Assembly (NCBI RefSeq): GCF_000316115.1
Contig: NZ_JH993797.1
Location: 2,900,486-2,964,485, forward strand
Reading direction: 5' to 3'
Source: Leptolyngbya sp. PCC 7375
GTDB taxonomy: Bacteria; Cyanobacteriota; Cyanobacteriia; Phormidesmidales; Phormidesmidaceae
DNA length: 64,000 nucleotides
Position 1 is the stretch's first letter, and each line of letters begins with the position of its first letter. Positions 53,382 to 61,718 of this stretch are shown piece by piece. Both the position numbers and the translations under genes were made by a program. The notes under the pieces were generated by a model. It worked only from the letters and a program-made list of their open reading frames with translations, was not told the origin of the DNA and made no database searches.

Positions 53382-54968
53382 ATGGACTTTGTAACATTTC
53401 CTTGGTTAACCACCATCATCTTGCTGCCCATTGTGGCAGCATTAATTTTGCCGTTCATCCCAGATACGGATGGCAAAACAATACGGTGGTATTCCCTCAT
53501 TGTTGGGTTGATTGATTTTGCCCTAATTGTCACTGCCTTTGTGACTGTTTATGATCCCACTAGCTCCGGGATGCAACTGGTGGAAAGCTACAGCTGGGTG
53601 CCAGCCCTAGATCTCAATTGGTCAGTCGGCGTAGATGGCCTCTCAATGCCGCTGGTATTACTGACCGGCTTTATTACCACCCTGGCTGTCTTGGCATCAT
53701 GGCCAGTCACCCTGAAACCCAAGCTTTTCTACTTCTTGCTGCTGTCAATGTACGGCGCTCAGATTGCAGTATTTGCAGTTCAGGATATGCTGCTCTTCTT
53801 CCTGGTATGGGAGCTGGAGCTGATTCCTGTGTACTTACTGCTGTCAATTTGGGGAGGTAAGCGACGTCTGTACGCAGCCACAAAGTTTATCCTTTACACG
53901 GCTGGCGGCTCACTCTTTATTTTGGTGGCAGCCCTAGCCATGGCCTTCTACGGTGACACTGTCACCTTTGACATGCAGGCACTGATGGCTAAGGAATTTC
54001 CCATTCGCCTGCAGCTTTGGCTATATACCGCCTTCTTAGTTGCCTATGCAGTGAAGCTACCCATCTTCCCACTGCATACCTGGCTGCCTGACGCCCATGG
54101 TGAAGCCACAGCTCCAGTGCACATGCTACTGGCAGGCATTCTACTGAAGATGGGGGGCTATGCCCTGATTCGCATGAATGTGGAAATGCTGCCCGATGCC
54201 CATGCCATCGTGGCACCCGGACTGATCTTATTTGGCGTCATCAATATTATTTACGCGGCGCTGACATCCTTTGCTCAGCGTAACCTCAAGCGTAAGATCG
54301 CCTACTCATCCATTTCCCATATGGGCTTTGTGATCATTGGTATTGCATCCTTTACCAATCTTGGAATGAGCGGTGCGGTACTGCAAATGGTGTCCCATGG
54401 ATTGATTGGGGCGAGCCTGTTCTTCTTAGTGGGCGCGACCTATGATCGTACTCACACACTGATTCTGCCGGAAATGGGCGGTATTGGTACCAAGATGCCG
54501 AAAATCTTTGCCATGTTTACAACCTGCTCCATGGCATCCCTGGCTTTACCTGGCATGAGCGGTTTTGTAGCTGAGCTGATGGTCTTTGTAGGCTTTGCCA
54601 ACAGCGATGCCTACAGTTTTAACTTCAAGCTGGTGATGATTCTGCTGATGGCGGTGGGTGTAATTTTGACCCCGATCTATCTGCTGTCAATGTTACGGGA
54701 AATCTTCTTTGGTCCTGAGAACAAGGAGTTAACCGAACATCAGGCACTGATTGATGCAGAACCTCGCGAAGTGTTTATCATCGCTTGTTTACTGATTCCC
54801 ATCGTTGGCTTTGGCCTCTATCCAAAGCTACTCACTCAGGTCTATGACGCTAAAACGATGCAAGTGAGCGAGAGTTTGCGTACAGAGCTGTTTGCCATTG
54901 CCGATCGGCAACCGCCGCTGCCCATTGGCAATATCCCAACCACCAAGGCACCGGCCATCGGCCAATAG
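53382..54968 (+). CDS. ndhD1: NAD(P)H-quinone oxidoreductase subunit 4 (NdhD1)
   Basis: NdhD is a membrane-arm, proton-pumping subunit of the photosynthetic NDH-1 complex that drives cyclic electron flow and respiration. The 528-residue protein has about 14 membrane helices. Hallmarks are VGVDGLSMPLVLLTGF, LFFLVWELELIPVYLLL with the conserved glutamate, KLPIFPLHTWLPDAHGEAP-like block (KLPIFPLHTWLPDAHGEA) and YSSISHMGFVIIGI. Sequence favours the NdhD1/D2 respiratory type over the CO2-uptake NdhD3/D4, by memory. No ndhF is adjacent. A repeat-based terminator follows at 54972. Confidence 0.92.
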   Translation: MDFVTFPWLTTIILLPIVAALILPFIPDTDGKTIRWYSLIVGLIDFALIVTAFVTVYDPTSSGMQLVESYSWVPALDLNWSVGVDGLSMPLVLLTGFITTLAVLASWPVTLKPKLFYFLLLSMYGAQIAVFAVQDMLLFFLVWELELIPVYLLLSIWGGKRRLYAATKFILYTAGGSLFILVAALAMAFYGDTVTFDMQALMAKEFPIRLQLWLYTAFLVAYAVKLPIFPLHTWLPDAHGEATAPVHMLLAGILLKMGGYALIRMNVEMLPDAHAIVAPGLILFGVINIIYAALTSFAQRNLKRKIAYSSISHMGFVIIGIASFTNLGMSGAVLQMVSHGLIGASLFFLVGATYDRTHTLILPEMGGIGTKMPKIFAMFTTCSMASLALPGMSGFVAELMVFVGFANSDAYSFNFKLVMILLMAVGVILTPIYLLSMLREIFFGPENKELTEHQALIDAEPREVFIIACLLIPIVGFGLYPKLLTQVYDAKTMQVSESLRTELFAIADRQPPLPIGNIPTTKAPAIGQ

Positions 54969-54971
54969 GTC

Positions 54972-55011
54972 CCGTGTGTAAAGGTGTTCCATGGAACGCC
55001 TCTACACACGG
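54972..55011 (+). terminator. Terminator after ndhD1 made from the GTTCCATGGAAC repeat, copy 3
   Basis: The 40-base inverted repeat CCGTGTGTA...TACACACGG encloses the shared core with two mismatched pairs. AAAAAATTC follows rather than a T run. The outer arms are unique to this site, while the inner 28 bp match the copies at 8484 and 31889. Confidence 0.78.
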
Positions 55012-55118
55012 AAAAAATTCTTATCCTCTACTAAACTATCGATCTTTACGAGGTTACCCCTTGACAAGGTCGATAGTTTTCTTTATTTCTTAAGCACTCC
55101 TACACCAAGATCATCACA

Positions 55119-56480
55119 TTGAATCTGAATCGCTTTGCAGGTGTCATTAACTTCTTTTCGGTGCGAGATTGGGCACTGGAAGCAAGACTACTGCGATGGT
55201 TGACCATGCTTTGGTTATTCATCGGCTTGGTAGTTCTGTTTTCAGCATCCTTTCCAGTGGCTGATGCAGAAGTTGGTGATGGTGCCCGCTATTTCAAGGC
55301 CCAGATTTTATGGATTCTTGTTGGTCTCCTCATGTCTCGGTGGATTACACGCCATCCCCTCAGACTAGTCATGCAGTTTTCTGGGCTGGGATTGTTTGTT
55401 TGTTTGGGATTAATCGTGGCAACACATATTCCAGGTTTGGGCGTTACTGTCAACGGGGCGACCCGCTGGCTTCCACTGGGGCCTTTCCTGATTCAACCTT
55501 CGGAACTTCTCAAGCCCTTTTTGATTTTGCAGAGTGCCAGACTATTTGGTCGCTGGCAACGGTTCCGTCATACGATTCGGTGGCTATGGTTAGGAATATT
55601 TGCCCTTTGCTTGTTAGCAATCTTGGTGCAGCCTAATCTCAGCACCACTGCTGTTTGTGGCATTACGCTGTGGCTGATTGCTTGGGCGTCGGGCCGTCCC
55701 TATGGGCAACTGATGATGACAGCTGGCACTGGGGTAGTCGCCGCTTTACTGAGTATTAGCATTAAGGCCTACCAACGGGAGCGGATTATCTCATTCTTAG
55801 ATCCCTGGGCCCAGGCGAGTGATAATGGCTATCAGCTGGTGCAGAGTCTTTACGCCATTGGTTCTGGTGGCCTATGGGGTACCGGTTTTGGTATGGGTCA
55901 GCAGAAGCTGGGGTATCTACCGATTCAATATACCGATTTTATTTTTTCGGTCTACGCCGAGGAATTTGGCTTTATCGGGGCAGTCATGCTGCTGCTGTTT
56001 TTAGCGGTTTTTAGCACCGTTGCCCTGCTAGTAGCGCTGAAAGCAAAATCATCAGTTAATCGCCTAATTGCCATTGGTTGCATGGTACTACTGGTGGGCC
56101 AGTCTCTGATCAATATTGGAGTAGCAACGGGCTCTTTACCCACCACTGGGCTACCATTCCCCATGATGAGTTACGGCGGTAGCTCGATGATGTCTAGCTT
56201 AGTGATTGCTGGCCTCTTGATTCGCGTTGCCCGTGAGGCCCATGAAGCAGATATTGTGGCGATGACTGAGCAACCCATTCGTCCCAGGCGTTATCGACCT
56301 GGCAGTCGTCGTCGTCGCCATGGGCAACAGCCTCAAACAGCGCCTACTAAAGCTAAGCAGATACCTGACAAACGAATTTTTCGCCCTCGTCCTCCCACAC
56401 GGATTCACCCTGAAGTGAATGCAAAACCGAAGCTAAGTAGCAAGCCCATCCGCAAACGTAAGCGAATACGAAGCATTTAA
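55119..56480 (+). CDS. ftsW: Lipid II polymerase FtsW, SEDS family
   Basis: FtsW polymerises septal peptidoglycan from lipid II. The 453-residue protein has about ten membrane helices. Family marks are VNGATRWLPLGPFLIQPSELLKP (as NGATRWLPLG and QPSELLKP), YQLVQSLYAIGSGGLWGTGFG, EEFGFIGAV and GLPFPMMSYGGSSM. The catalytic aspartate region lies between helices. A basic, low-complexity C-terminal tail (RPRRYRPGSRRRRH) of about 70 residues extends past the last helix. The start is TTG. The following genes are ccdA and ccs1 on the same strand. Confidence 0.9.
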   Translation: MNLNRFAGVINFFSVRDWALEARLLRWLTMLWLFIGLVVLFSASFPVADAEVGDGARYFKAQILWILVGLLMSRWITRHPLRLVMQFSGLGLFVCLGLIVATHIPGLGVTVNGATRWLPLGPFLIQPSELLKPFLILQSARLFGRWQRFRHTIRWLWLGIFALCLLAILVQPNLSTTAVCGITLWLIAWASGRPYGQLMMTAGTGVVAALLSISIKAYQRERIISFLDPWAQASDNGYQLVQSLYAIGSGGLWGTGFGMGQQKLGYLPIQYTDFIFSVYAEEFGFIGAVMLLLFLAVFSTVALLVALKAKSSVNRLIAIGCMVLLVGQSLINIGVATGSLPTTGLPFPMMSYGGSSMMSSLVIAGLLIRVAREAHEADIVAMTEQPIRPRRYRPGSRRRRHGQQPQTAPTKAKQIPDKRIFRPRPPTRIHPEVNAKPKLSSKPIRKRKRIRSI

Positions 56481-56562
56481 TGTTTCGATACAACTACAAT
56501 TAGGAAATAAGAAGCTATGGACAGGGGTCCGTAGGTAACGTTGATTTGCAGCCCGATTTTGT

Positions 56563-57303
56563 ATGTGGGAAACGCTTCAGCTCAGTCTTTATAACCTTAG
56601 TCAGCTGGCTAATCAGTGGGTAGGCGCTCAGCTAAACCATCTTTCGTTGGCCAGTGTTGCCATTATTATGGCGGCTGGTTTACTCACCAGCCTGACACCA
56701 TGCATGTTGTCCATGCTGCCGATCACAGTGGGCTACATGGGCAGTTATGAACTTGAGAATCGCTGGCAGGCCGTTGGCCAATCTAGCTGGTTTGCTTTGG
56801 GTTTAGCCACTACCCTGGCTGGGCTAGGTGTGGTGGCCAGCAGTCTGGGCTGGGTCTATGGTCAGGTAGGTGTGGGCTTGCCTATTGTGGTGAGTGCGAT
56901 CGCAATTATCATGGGCCTCAATCTCCTCGAAGCCCTGCCTCTGCCGCCTTTGCCGTCCTACAGCGGCATGGATTTTATGCAGGAAACTATGCCGCGATCG
57001 CTAAAGTCCTACTTGCTCGGTCTCACCTTCGGCTTAGTAGCCTCCCCTTGCAGTACCCCAGTCCTAGCGACTCTACTGGCCTGGGTGGGCCAAAAAGGTG
57101 ATCCAATTCTGGGTAGCTCTCTGTTGCTTGCCTATACCATTGGCTATGTCGCTCCGCTGGTAATTGCCGGTATTTTTACAGCTTCAATCAAAAAAATTCT
57201 TGCCCTTCGCCAATGGTCCGGCTGGATTACCCCAGCCAGTGGTGTTTTGCTAATTGGCTTTGGCGTATTCTCCCTTGTGTCACGGTTTATGCCAATCGCT
57301 TAG
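56563..57303 (+). CDS. ccdA: Cytochrome c biogenesis membrane protein CcdA
   Basis: CcdA passes electrons across the membrane to reduce apocytochrome c cysteines. The 246-residue protein has six to seven membrane helices. The paired cysteines lie in LTSLTPCMLSMLPITVGYMG and LVASPCSTPVLATLL, the standard CcdA pattern with prolines beside each cysteine. It is the first of two cytochrome c assembly genes, 82 nt after ftsW. In cyanobacteria it works with Ccs1 and CcsA in system II. Confidence 0.92.
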   Translation: MWETLQLSLYNLSQLANQWVGAQLNHLSLASVAIIMAAGLLTSLTPCMLSMLPITVGYMGSYELENRWQAVGQSSWFALGLATTLAGLGVVASSLGWVYGQVGVGLPIVVSAIAIIMGLNLLEALPLPPLPSYSGMDFMQETMPRSLKSYLLGLTFGLVASPCSTPVLATLLAWVGQKGDPILGSSLLLAYTIGYVAPLVIAGIFTASIKKILALRQWSGWITPASGVLLIGFGVFSLVSRFMPIA

Positions 57304-57336
57304 GTGTTGCCCAGCATTCGATAATAATTTGTTTTT

Positions 57337-57353
57337 GGTGGGCGTTGCCCACC
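57337..57353. repeat. GGTGGGC-GTT-GCCCACC palindrome between ccdA and ccs1
   Basis: A perfect hairpin followed by CTACATG; the ATG is the ccs1 start. A similar element lies at 60901-60926. Being next to the start, it could limit ribosome access to ccs1. Confidence 0.7.
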
Positions 57354-57357
57354 CTAC

Positions 57358-58725
57358 ATGTCTATGATTTCTGCCCTCAAACGCTATTTCAAAAAAGAAC
57401 TGATTCCTCTGCTTGCTGACTTACGTCTAGCCATTGTTTTGCTACTGGTGATTGCCGTATTCAGCATCCTAGGCACCGTTATCGAACAGGGGCAAAGCTT
57501 AGCTTTTTATCAAACAAATTACCCCGAAGAACCCGCCTTATTTGGTTTCCTCAGCTGGAAAGTCTTGCTTATAGCAGGTTTGGATCACGTATATCGCACC
57601 TGGTGGTATCTCTCCCTGTTAATTCTCTTTGGTAGCAGTCTCACCGCTTGTACTTTCACGCGGCAAATTACGGCCCTACGCTGGTTTTCACGCACCTGGA
57701 ACTTTTACAGCAAGCCGCGCCAGTTTGAAAAAATGGCCCTCAGCACTGAGCTTAATCAAGGCTCTCTTGACCAGCTCACCGAACTATTGGAAGAAAAACG
57801 CTACAAAACCTTCCATAAAGATGGCACGATGCTTTACGCCCACAAGGGTTTAGCAGGTCGCATGGGTCCTATTTTGGTCCATGCCAGCATGCTGATCATT
57901 TTATTGGGTGCCATGTATGGAGCCATGACCGGGTTCTTTGCCCAGGAGATGGTACCCAGCGGCAATACGTTTACAGTACAAAACATTTTTGATGCCGGAC
58001 CTTGGGCAGGTCCTCAAATTCCCAAAGATTGGTCGGTAAAAGTGAATCGCTTTTGGATTGACTACAGCCCTGAGGGACGTGTGGATCAGTTTTACTCAGA
58101 CCTATCGGTTCTGAACGAACAAGGCAACGAAGTTAAGCGTAAAACCGTATGGGTGAATGAGCCCCTACGTTATCGCAATGTCACCATGTACCAGGCGGAT
58201 TGGTCCATTGCAGGAGTGCGGGTGAAAGTCAATAATAGTCCCATTTTGCAATTGCCCATGGCCCCCATAGCCACTGAAGATGGCGGTAAGCTTTGGGGAA
58301 CTTGGGTACCCACCAAGCCCGACATGAGTGCTGGCGTATCGCTGATTGCCCAAGATTTACAGGGAACTTTGTTGGTTTACAACGAGCAAGGTGAGCTAAT
58401 TTCCACGGTGCGAGAAGGCATGTCGGTGGATGTTAATGGGGTGACTCTATCAGTGGCTGAGATTATTGGCAGTACTGGCCTCCAGATCAAAGCAGATCCA
58501 GGTGTGCCCTTTGTTTACTTAGGCTTTGCGTTACTGATGTTAGGGGTGGTTATGAGCTATATCTCCCACTCTCAAGTTTGGGCATTACAAGAAGGGAATC
58601 AGCTTTATGTGGGAGGCCGGACTAACCGGGCTCAGGTGGTGTTTGAGCGAGAATTAGTCACAGTTCTAGATGAACTAAGCGCTCAGGCAGATGCCGAACC
58701 AACGGAGGAATTAGTCGTTTTCTAG
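57358..58725 (+). CDS. ccs1: Cytochrome c biogenesis protein Ccs1/CcsB (ResB family)
   Basis: Ccs1 (ResB) with CcsA forms the system II synthetase that attaches haem to cytochromes f and c6. The 455-residue protein has membrane segments near residues 22-45, 70-95, 165-190 and 385-405. Markers are LRLAIVLLLVIAVFSILGTVIEQGQ, WYLSLLILFGSSLTAC, GPILVHASMLIILLGAMYG and VRVKVNNSPILQLPM in the large lumenal region. Start options are ATG 57358 or 57364; neither has a ribosome site, and a hairpin sits just upstream. It follows ccdA by 54 nt. Confidence 0.9.
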   Translation: MSMISALKRYFKKELIPLLADLRLAIVLLLVIAVFSILGTVIEQGQSLAFYQTNYPEEPALFGFLSWKVLLIAGLDHVYRTWWYLSLLILFGSSLTACTFTRQITALRWFSRTWNFYSKPRQFEKMALSTELNQGSLDQLTELLEEKRYKTFHKDGTMLYAHKGLAGRMGPILVHASMLIILLGAMYGAMTGFFAQEMVPSGNTFTVQNIFDAGPWAGPQIPKDWSVKVNRFWIDYSPEGRVDQFYSDLSVLNEQGNEVKRKTVWVNEPLRYRNVTMYQADWSIAGVRVKVNNSPILQLPMAPIATEDGGKLWGTWVPTKPDMSAGVSLIAQDLQGTLLVYNEQGELISTVREGMSVDVNGVTLSVAEIIGSTGLQIKADPGVPFVYLGFALLMLGVVMSYISHSQVWALQEGNQLYVGGRTNRAQVVFERELVTVLDELSAQADAEPTEELVVF

Positions 58726-58810
58726 AGAACATTTTCGATGTGGCAATTGTCACCAACCATATTAAAAACAAGATAATCGAGAACCTTATCCAGTCAGGAG
58801 CAGTTCTAGA

Positions 58811-59122
58811 ATGAAAACCCTTGCAAAATGGTCTATCAACGACTATCACCAGATGGTAGCAGCGGGTATTTTAGATAATCGCCAGGTGGAGCTGCTAGCG
58901 GGGGAGACATCATCGAAACGGCACCGGAAACTCCACGCTGCCATCTATGCTGTAGCAAAGATTCCTGAATATTGGGTGCTAGACCTTACAGCCCAGCAGC
59001 TTAGAGTATTTCGTAATCCTGTTGAAGATAACTATGAAACAGAGACTATTTATCAGTCTGGTTTGTTGAAGCTTTTGGCTTTTCCTGAAATTGCAGTATC
59101 TATCAGCAAGCTAGTGAGCTAG
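58811..59122 (+). pseudogene. Uma2 family gene with a large internal deletion
   Basis: The frame encodes 103 residues, about half the normal Uma2 length of roughly 190. Residues 1-32 (KTLAKWSINDYHQMVAAGILDNRQVELLAGE) match the family start; residues about 45-103 (VAKIPEYWVLDLTAQQLRVFR) match its end. The central section with the nuclease residues is missing, and the joint at TSSKRHRKLHAA lies where a longer stretch is expected. No frameshift is needed, so a translated stub is possible. It resembles the intact gene at 35870 only in general family features. Confidence 0.7.
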
Positions 59123-59344
59123 TGAGCGTAAGGTTTGAGTTATACTCTTTTAACGAATTGACGGCATATTACAGACTTACATCCAGCTTGGACTAGCAGG
59201 AATCGGTGTTGAATTCCTGAGTTAAGTTTGGCCTATATCGCTTGCTAGTTACATTCGGCCCTGACTTTGCGGTGTTCCACTGTGAAAGGCCCCTTTGCTT
59301 GTAGAGAGAGTAGTTACGTCGCTTGACAACTATCAATTTGAAAT
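59123..59344. other. Intergenic DNA beside the attC-like element
   Basis: About 220 bp with no gene I can support. It lies on the outer side of the attC-like site and its origin is unclear. Confidence 0.4.
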
Positions 59345-59430
59345 TAATGTCTGCGTTCACCGGGTGGCGACAAACGCCTTTCGATTCTAAAATCCCGCGT
59401 GAATCGCCGCTCCGGTGCAACGCATTGTTA
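59345..59430 (-). repeat. attC-like recombination site (integron cassette type), degenerate
   Basis: On the minus strand the element starts TAACAATGCGTTGCACCGG and ends CCGGTGAACGCAGACATTA. The arms pair as GCGTT/AACGC, CACCGG/CCGGTG and GGCGA/TCGCC. A single unpaired G in one arm is the kind of extrahelical base that marks attC sites. The 3' end reads ATTA where GTTA is expected, so the recombination triplet is mutated. It lies 58 nt downstream of the ORF at 59489 on the same strand, which is the normal place for attC in a cassette. The TAACAATGCG...CCGGTGA design recalls planctomycete-type sites, from memory. Confidence 0.6.
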
Positions 59431-59440
59431 TATGGCTTCT

Positions 59441-59473
59441 CACGCGATGATGTTCAACTACCATCATCGCGTG
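59441..59473. terminator. Hairpin between cassette ORF and attC-like site
   Basis: CACGCGATGATG and CATCATCGCGTG are perfect 12-bp arms around a 9-nt loop. There is no T run. It lies just after the cassette ORF. Confidence 0.65.
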
Positions 59474-59488
59474 GATGCGGAATTTAGC

Positions 59489-59824
59489 TCAATCGAGCAT
59501 CCATTCATCTTCGAGGATACTTTCGGCCAACAGAAACAGACGCACCATTTCATCGGCTATAAACCGCTTTGGAATCGTGATTCCACGACCTAGCATTCCG
59601 TTAATATCACCTTGGATGTGAAACGTTAGGCCGTGCAATGCATTGGCCAGATCGCGATCAATAGTGTTTTGACCTTGGAGATTTCGGTAAACAGTTTCAA
59701 GGGCTGTAAGCAGCGGGGCCATACGATCTGATGAAGGGATGTCGCCCATACGGACCGATACGACGATCCCATTTTCGCCCATACCTTCGGCCAATACGAT
59801 TTGTCGTGCGGCGTCGAATTCCAT
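59489..59824 (-). CDS. Unrecognised cassette-type protein
   Basis: This 111-residue soluble protein has no signal or membrane segment. It includes AARQIVLAEGMGENGIVVSV, LLTALETVYRNLQGQNTIDR, and a C-terminal acidic end (LFLLAESILEDEWMLD). I do not recognise a family. Its position between GTTATGTGG (59852-59844) and the attC-like site (59430-59345) makes it look like the gene of an integron cassette. No ribosome site of quality precedes the ATG, which is common in cassettes. Most cassette genes of this size are unknowns. Confidence 0.6.
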   Translation of the reverse strand: MEFDAARQIVLAEGMGENGIVVSVRMGDIPSSDRMAPLLTALETVYRNLQGQNTIDRDLANALHGLTFHIQGDINGMLGRGITIPKRFIADEMVRLFLLAESILEDEWMLD

Positions 59825-60042
59825 TCGATGATGGCAGCCCTTGCCACATAACTACTATGTACAGCAGTTCCCACTTAAATGAAATACATTCAAACCACTG
59901 ATTGCTAAGCTTTCAGTTTCAAGCATGCACCTCACAAGATAGAAAAACGCTATATTCAGCAACTTTCTGGATAATACCCTTCAGACTGGAGTTATCCAAA
60001 AAGTTTCTGGATAAACACCCTATATTGCCCAATAGCCTATCA
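59825..60042. other. Gap between cassette ORF and menB
   Basis: It holds the possible left cassette boundary GTTATGTGG at 59852-59844 (minus strand). Two copies of TTTCTGGATAA near 59962 and 60003 form a short direct repeat. No gene is seen. Confidence 0.4.
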
Positions 60043-60876
60043 CTAAGGCAGCCAGGGATATTGACTAAAATCAGGCGGACGTTTTTCCAGAAAAGCCTGT
60101 TTTCCTTCAGCACCTTCTTCTGTCAAGTAATACAGCAACGTAGCATTACCCGCTAATTCCTGCAGACCAGCTTGACCATCGCAGTCGGCATTAAATGCGG
60201 ACTTAAGACAGCGAATGGCGGTAGGGCTTTTTTGAAGAACTTCCTGTGCCCACTGAATGCCTTCTGCTTCTAGCTGTTCCACGGGGACAACATGGTTTAC
60301 CAGTCCCATGTTCATTGCCTGTTGGGCATCGTACTGTCGACAGAGAAACCAGATCTCTCTCGCTTTTTTCTGACCGACAATGCGGGCCAGATAGCTAGCT
60401 CCAAAGCCGCCGTCAAAGCTGCCCACTTTAGGGCCAGTCTGACCGAATATGGCATTATCCGCAGCAATGGTCAGGTCACAAATCAGGTGCAACACATGCC
60501 CCCCGCCAATGGCATAGCCTGCCACCAGGGCAATGACTACCTTGGGCATAGAGCGAATCAGCCGCTGTAGGTCTAGCACATTCAATCGAGGAATGCCATC
60601 AGCCCCTACATAGCCTGCTTTACCACGCACGCTCTGGTCACCGCCTGAACAAAAGGCATACTTGCCATCGGTGTGGGGACCTGCTCCGGTCAACAGAACA
60701 ACACCGATGGAGGTGTCTTCTCGCGCATCACAAAAAGCTTCGTACAGCTCAAATACTGTTTTGGGACGAAAGGCATTGCGTTTGTGGGGACGATTAATGG
60801 TGATCTTCGCAATGCCATTGGCCTTGTGATAAAAAATATCCTCATAGGTTTTGACAGATTGCCAATCAACTTGCAT
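60043..60876 (-). CDS. menB: 1,4-dihydroxy-2-naphthoyl-CoA synthase
   Basis: MenB closes the second ring in the naphthoquinone pathway; in cyanobacteria this gives phylloquinone, the photosystem I quinone. The 277-residue crotonase-fold enzyme starts MQVDWQSVKTYEDIFYHK. It has the oxyanion/active blocks CSGGDQSVRGKAGYVG, VAGYAIGGGHVLHLICDL and GPKVGSFDGGFGASYLAR. The C-terminal LEKRPPDFSQYPWLP is standard. I choose the ATG at 60876; 17 residues upstream in frame have no match and include a dispersed repeat. It is divergent from hemJ. Confidence 0.95.
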   Translation of the reverse strand: MQVDWQSVKTYEDIFYHKANGIAKITINRPHKRNAFRPKTVFELYEAFCDAREDTSIGVVLLTGAGPHTDGKYAFCSGGDQSVRGKAGYVGADGIPRLNVLDLQRLIRSMPKVVIALVAGYAIGGGHVLHLICDLTIAADNAIFGQTGPKVGSFDGGFGASYLARIVGQKKAREIWFLCRQYDAQQAMNMGLVNHVVPVEQLEAEGIQWAQEVLQKSPTAIRCLKSAFNADCDGQAGLQELAGNATLLYYLTEEGAEGKQAFLEKRPPDFSQYPWLP

Positions 60877-60900
60877 GGTGTGTCTGCTGGTGAATGATCG

Positions 60901-60926
60901 CCCGATGGGCAATGCCCACCCTACCA
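60901..60926. repeat. GGGCAATGCCC repeat upstream of menB
   Basis: Read on the minus strand it is GGTAGGGTGGGCATTGCCCATCGGG, shown as GTAGGGTGGGCATTGCCC. It shares the GGTGGGC/GCCCACC hairpin with 57337-57353. It lies 24 nt before the menB start. Confidence 0.65.
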
Positions 60927-61070
60927 TTCACTACTCACTACTCACCATTCTCTAATCATTACAAGGCCGTTACAAAGCCAGATCTCAGCAGTCAAAACCA
61001 TGGCATTTACGGGAGAATAGTCGCTAGAGAAAAATAGTGGCTTCAAGTTTTAGCCCCACTGTTCAAATTC

Positions 61071-61661
61071 ATGGCTTACTACTGGTTCAAAGCATTTCAT
61101 ATTTTTGGTGTCGTGGCCTGGTTTGCAGGTCTTTTCTATCTGGCACGTTTATTCATCTATCATGTCGAAGCTGACATGGAGATTGAACCCGCTCAGAGTA
61201 TTTTGAAAAAGCAATACAGCATCATGGAAAAGCGGCTGTATAACATCATCACTACACCAGCCATGGTGTTAACTGTGGCCATGGCCATAGGCTTACTCAC
61301 AGTGATGCCTGAATATCTTCATCAGGGGTGGATGCACGCCAAACTTGGCTTTGTAGGGTTGCTATTGATCTATCACTTTTACTGTGGTCGCTTAATTAAG
61401 CAGTTAGAAAATGGCGAATGTATGTGGAACAGTAAAACTTTGCGGCTCTTTAACGAGGGACCCACTTTATTACTGGTGATCATTGTCATGCTGGTCATCT
61501 TCAAGAACCAGTTTCCCACTAGCGCCACCACATGGTTGATTGTGGCTTTAACCATTTCGTTTTTGGCAACTATTCAGCTCTATGCCCGAAAGCGTCGCTT
61601 AGATAAAGAACGAGAAGTGGCACAGGCTACTGACAAGACGGAACAGGCCTTATCATCTTAA
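61071..61661 (+). CDS. hemJ: Protoporphyrinogen IX oxidase HemJ
   Basis: HemJ oxidises protoporphyrinogen IX in the common haem and chlorophyll route and is the usual form in cyanobacteria. The 196-residue protein has four to five membrane helices. Marks are FKAFHIFGVVAWFAGLFYLARLFIYHVEA with the conserved histidine in the first helix, MEKRLYNIITTPAMV, and HAKLGFVGLLLIYHFYCG. The C-terminal charged tail is short. It is divergent from menB. A terminator at 61686 follows, then an IS. Confidence 0.93.
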   Translation: MAYYWFKAFHIFGVVAWFAGLFYLARLFIYHVEADMEIEPAQSILKKQYSIMEKRLYNIITTPAMVLTVAMAIGLLTVMPEYLHQGWMHAKLGFVGLLLIYHFYCGRLIKQLENGECMWNSKTLRLFNEGPTLLLVIIVMLVIFKNQFPTSATTWLIVALTISFLATIQLYARKRRLDKEREVAQATDKTEQALSS

Positions 61662-61685
61662 TAACCATGGGATATGGCATTGATT

Positions 61686-61714
61686 AACCTGCAAAAAATA
61701 AACTTTTGCAGGTT
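61686..61714 (+). terminator. Hairpin after hemJ
   Basis: AACCTGCAAAA and TTTTGCAGGTT are perfect 11-bp arms. It lies 25 nt after the hemJ stop and directly borders the IS target site. Confidence 0.75.
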
Positions 61715-61718
61715 ACAG

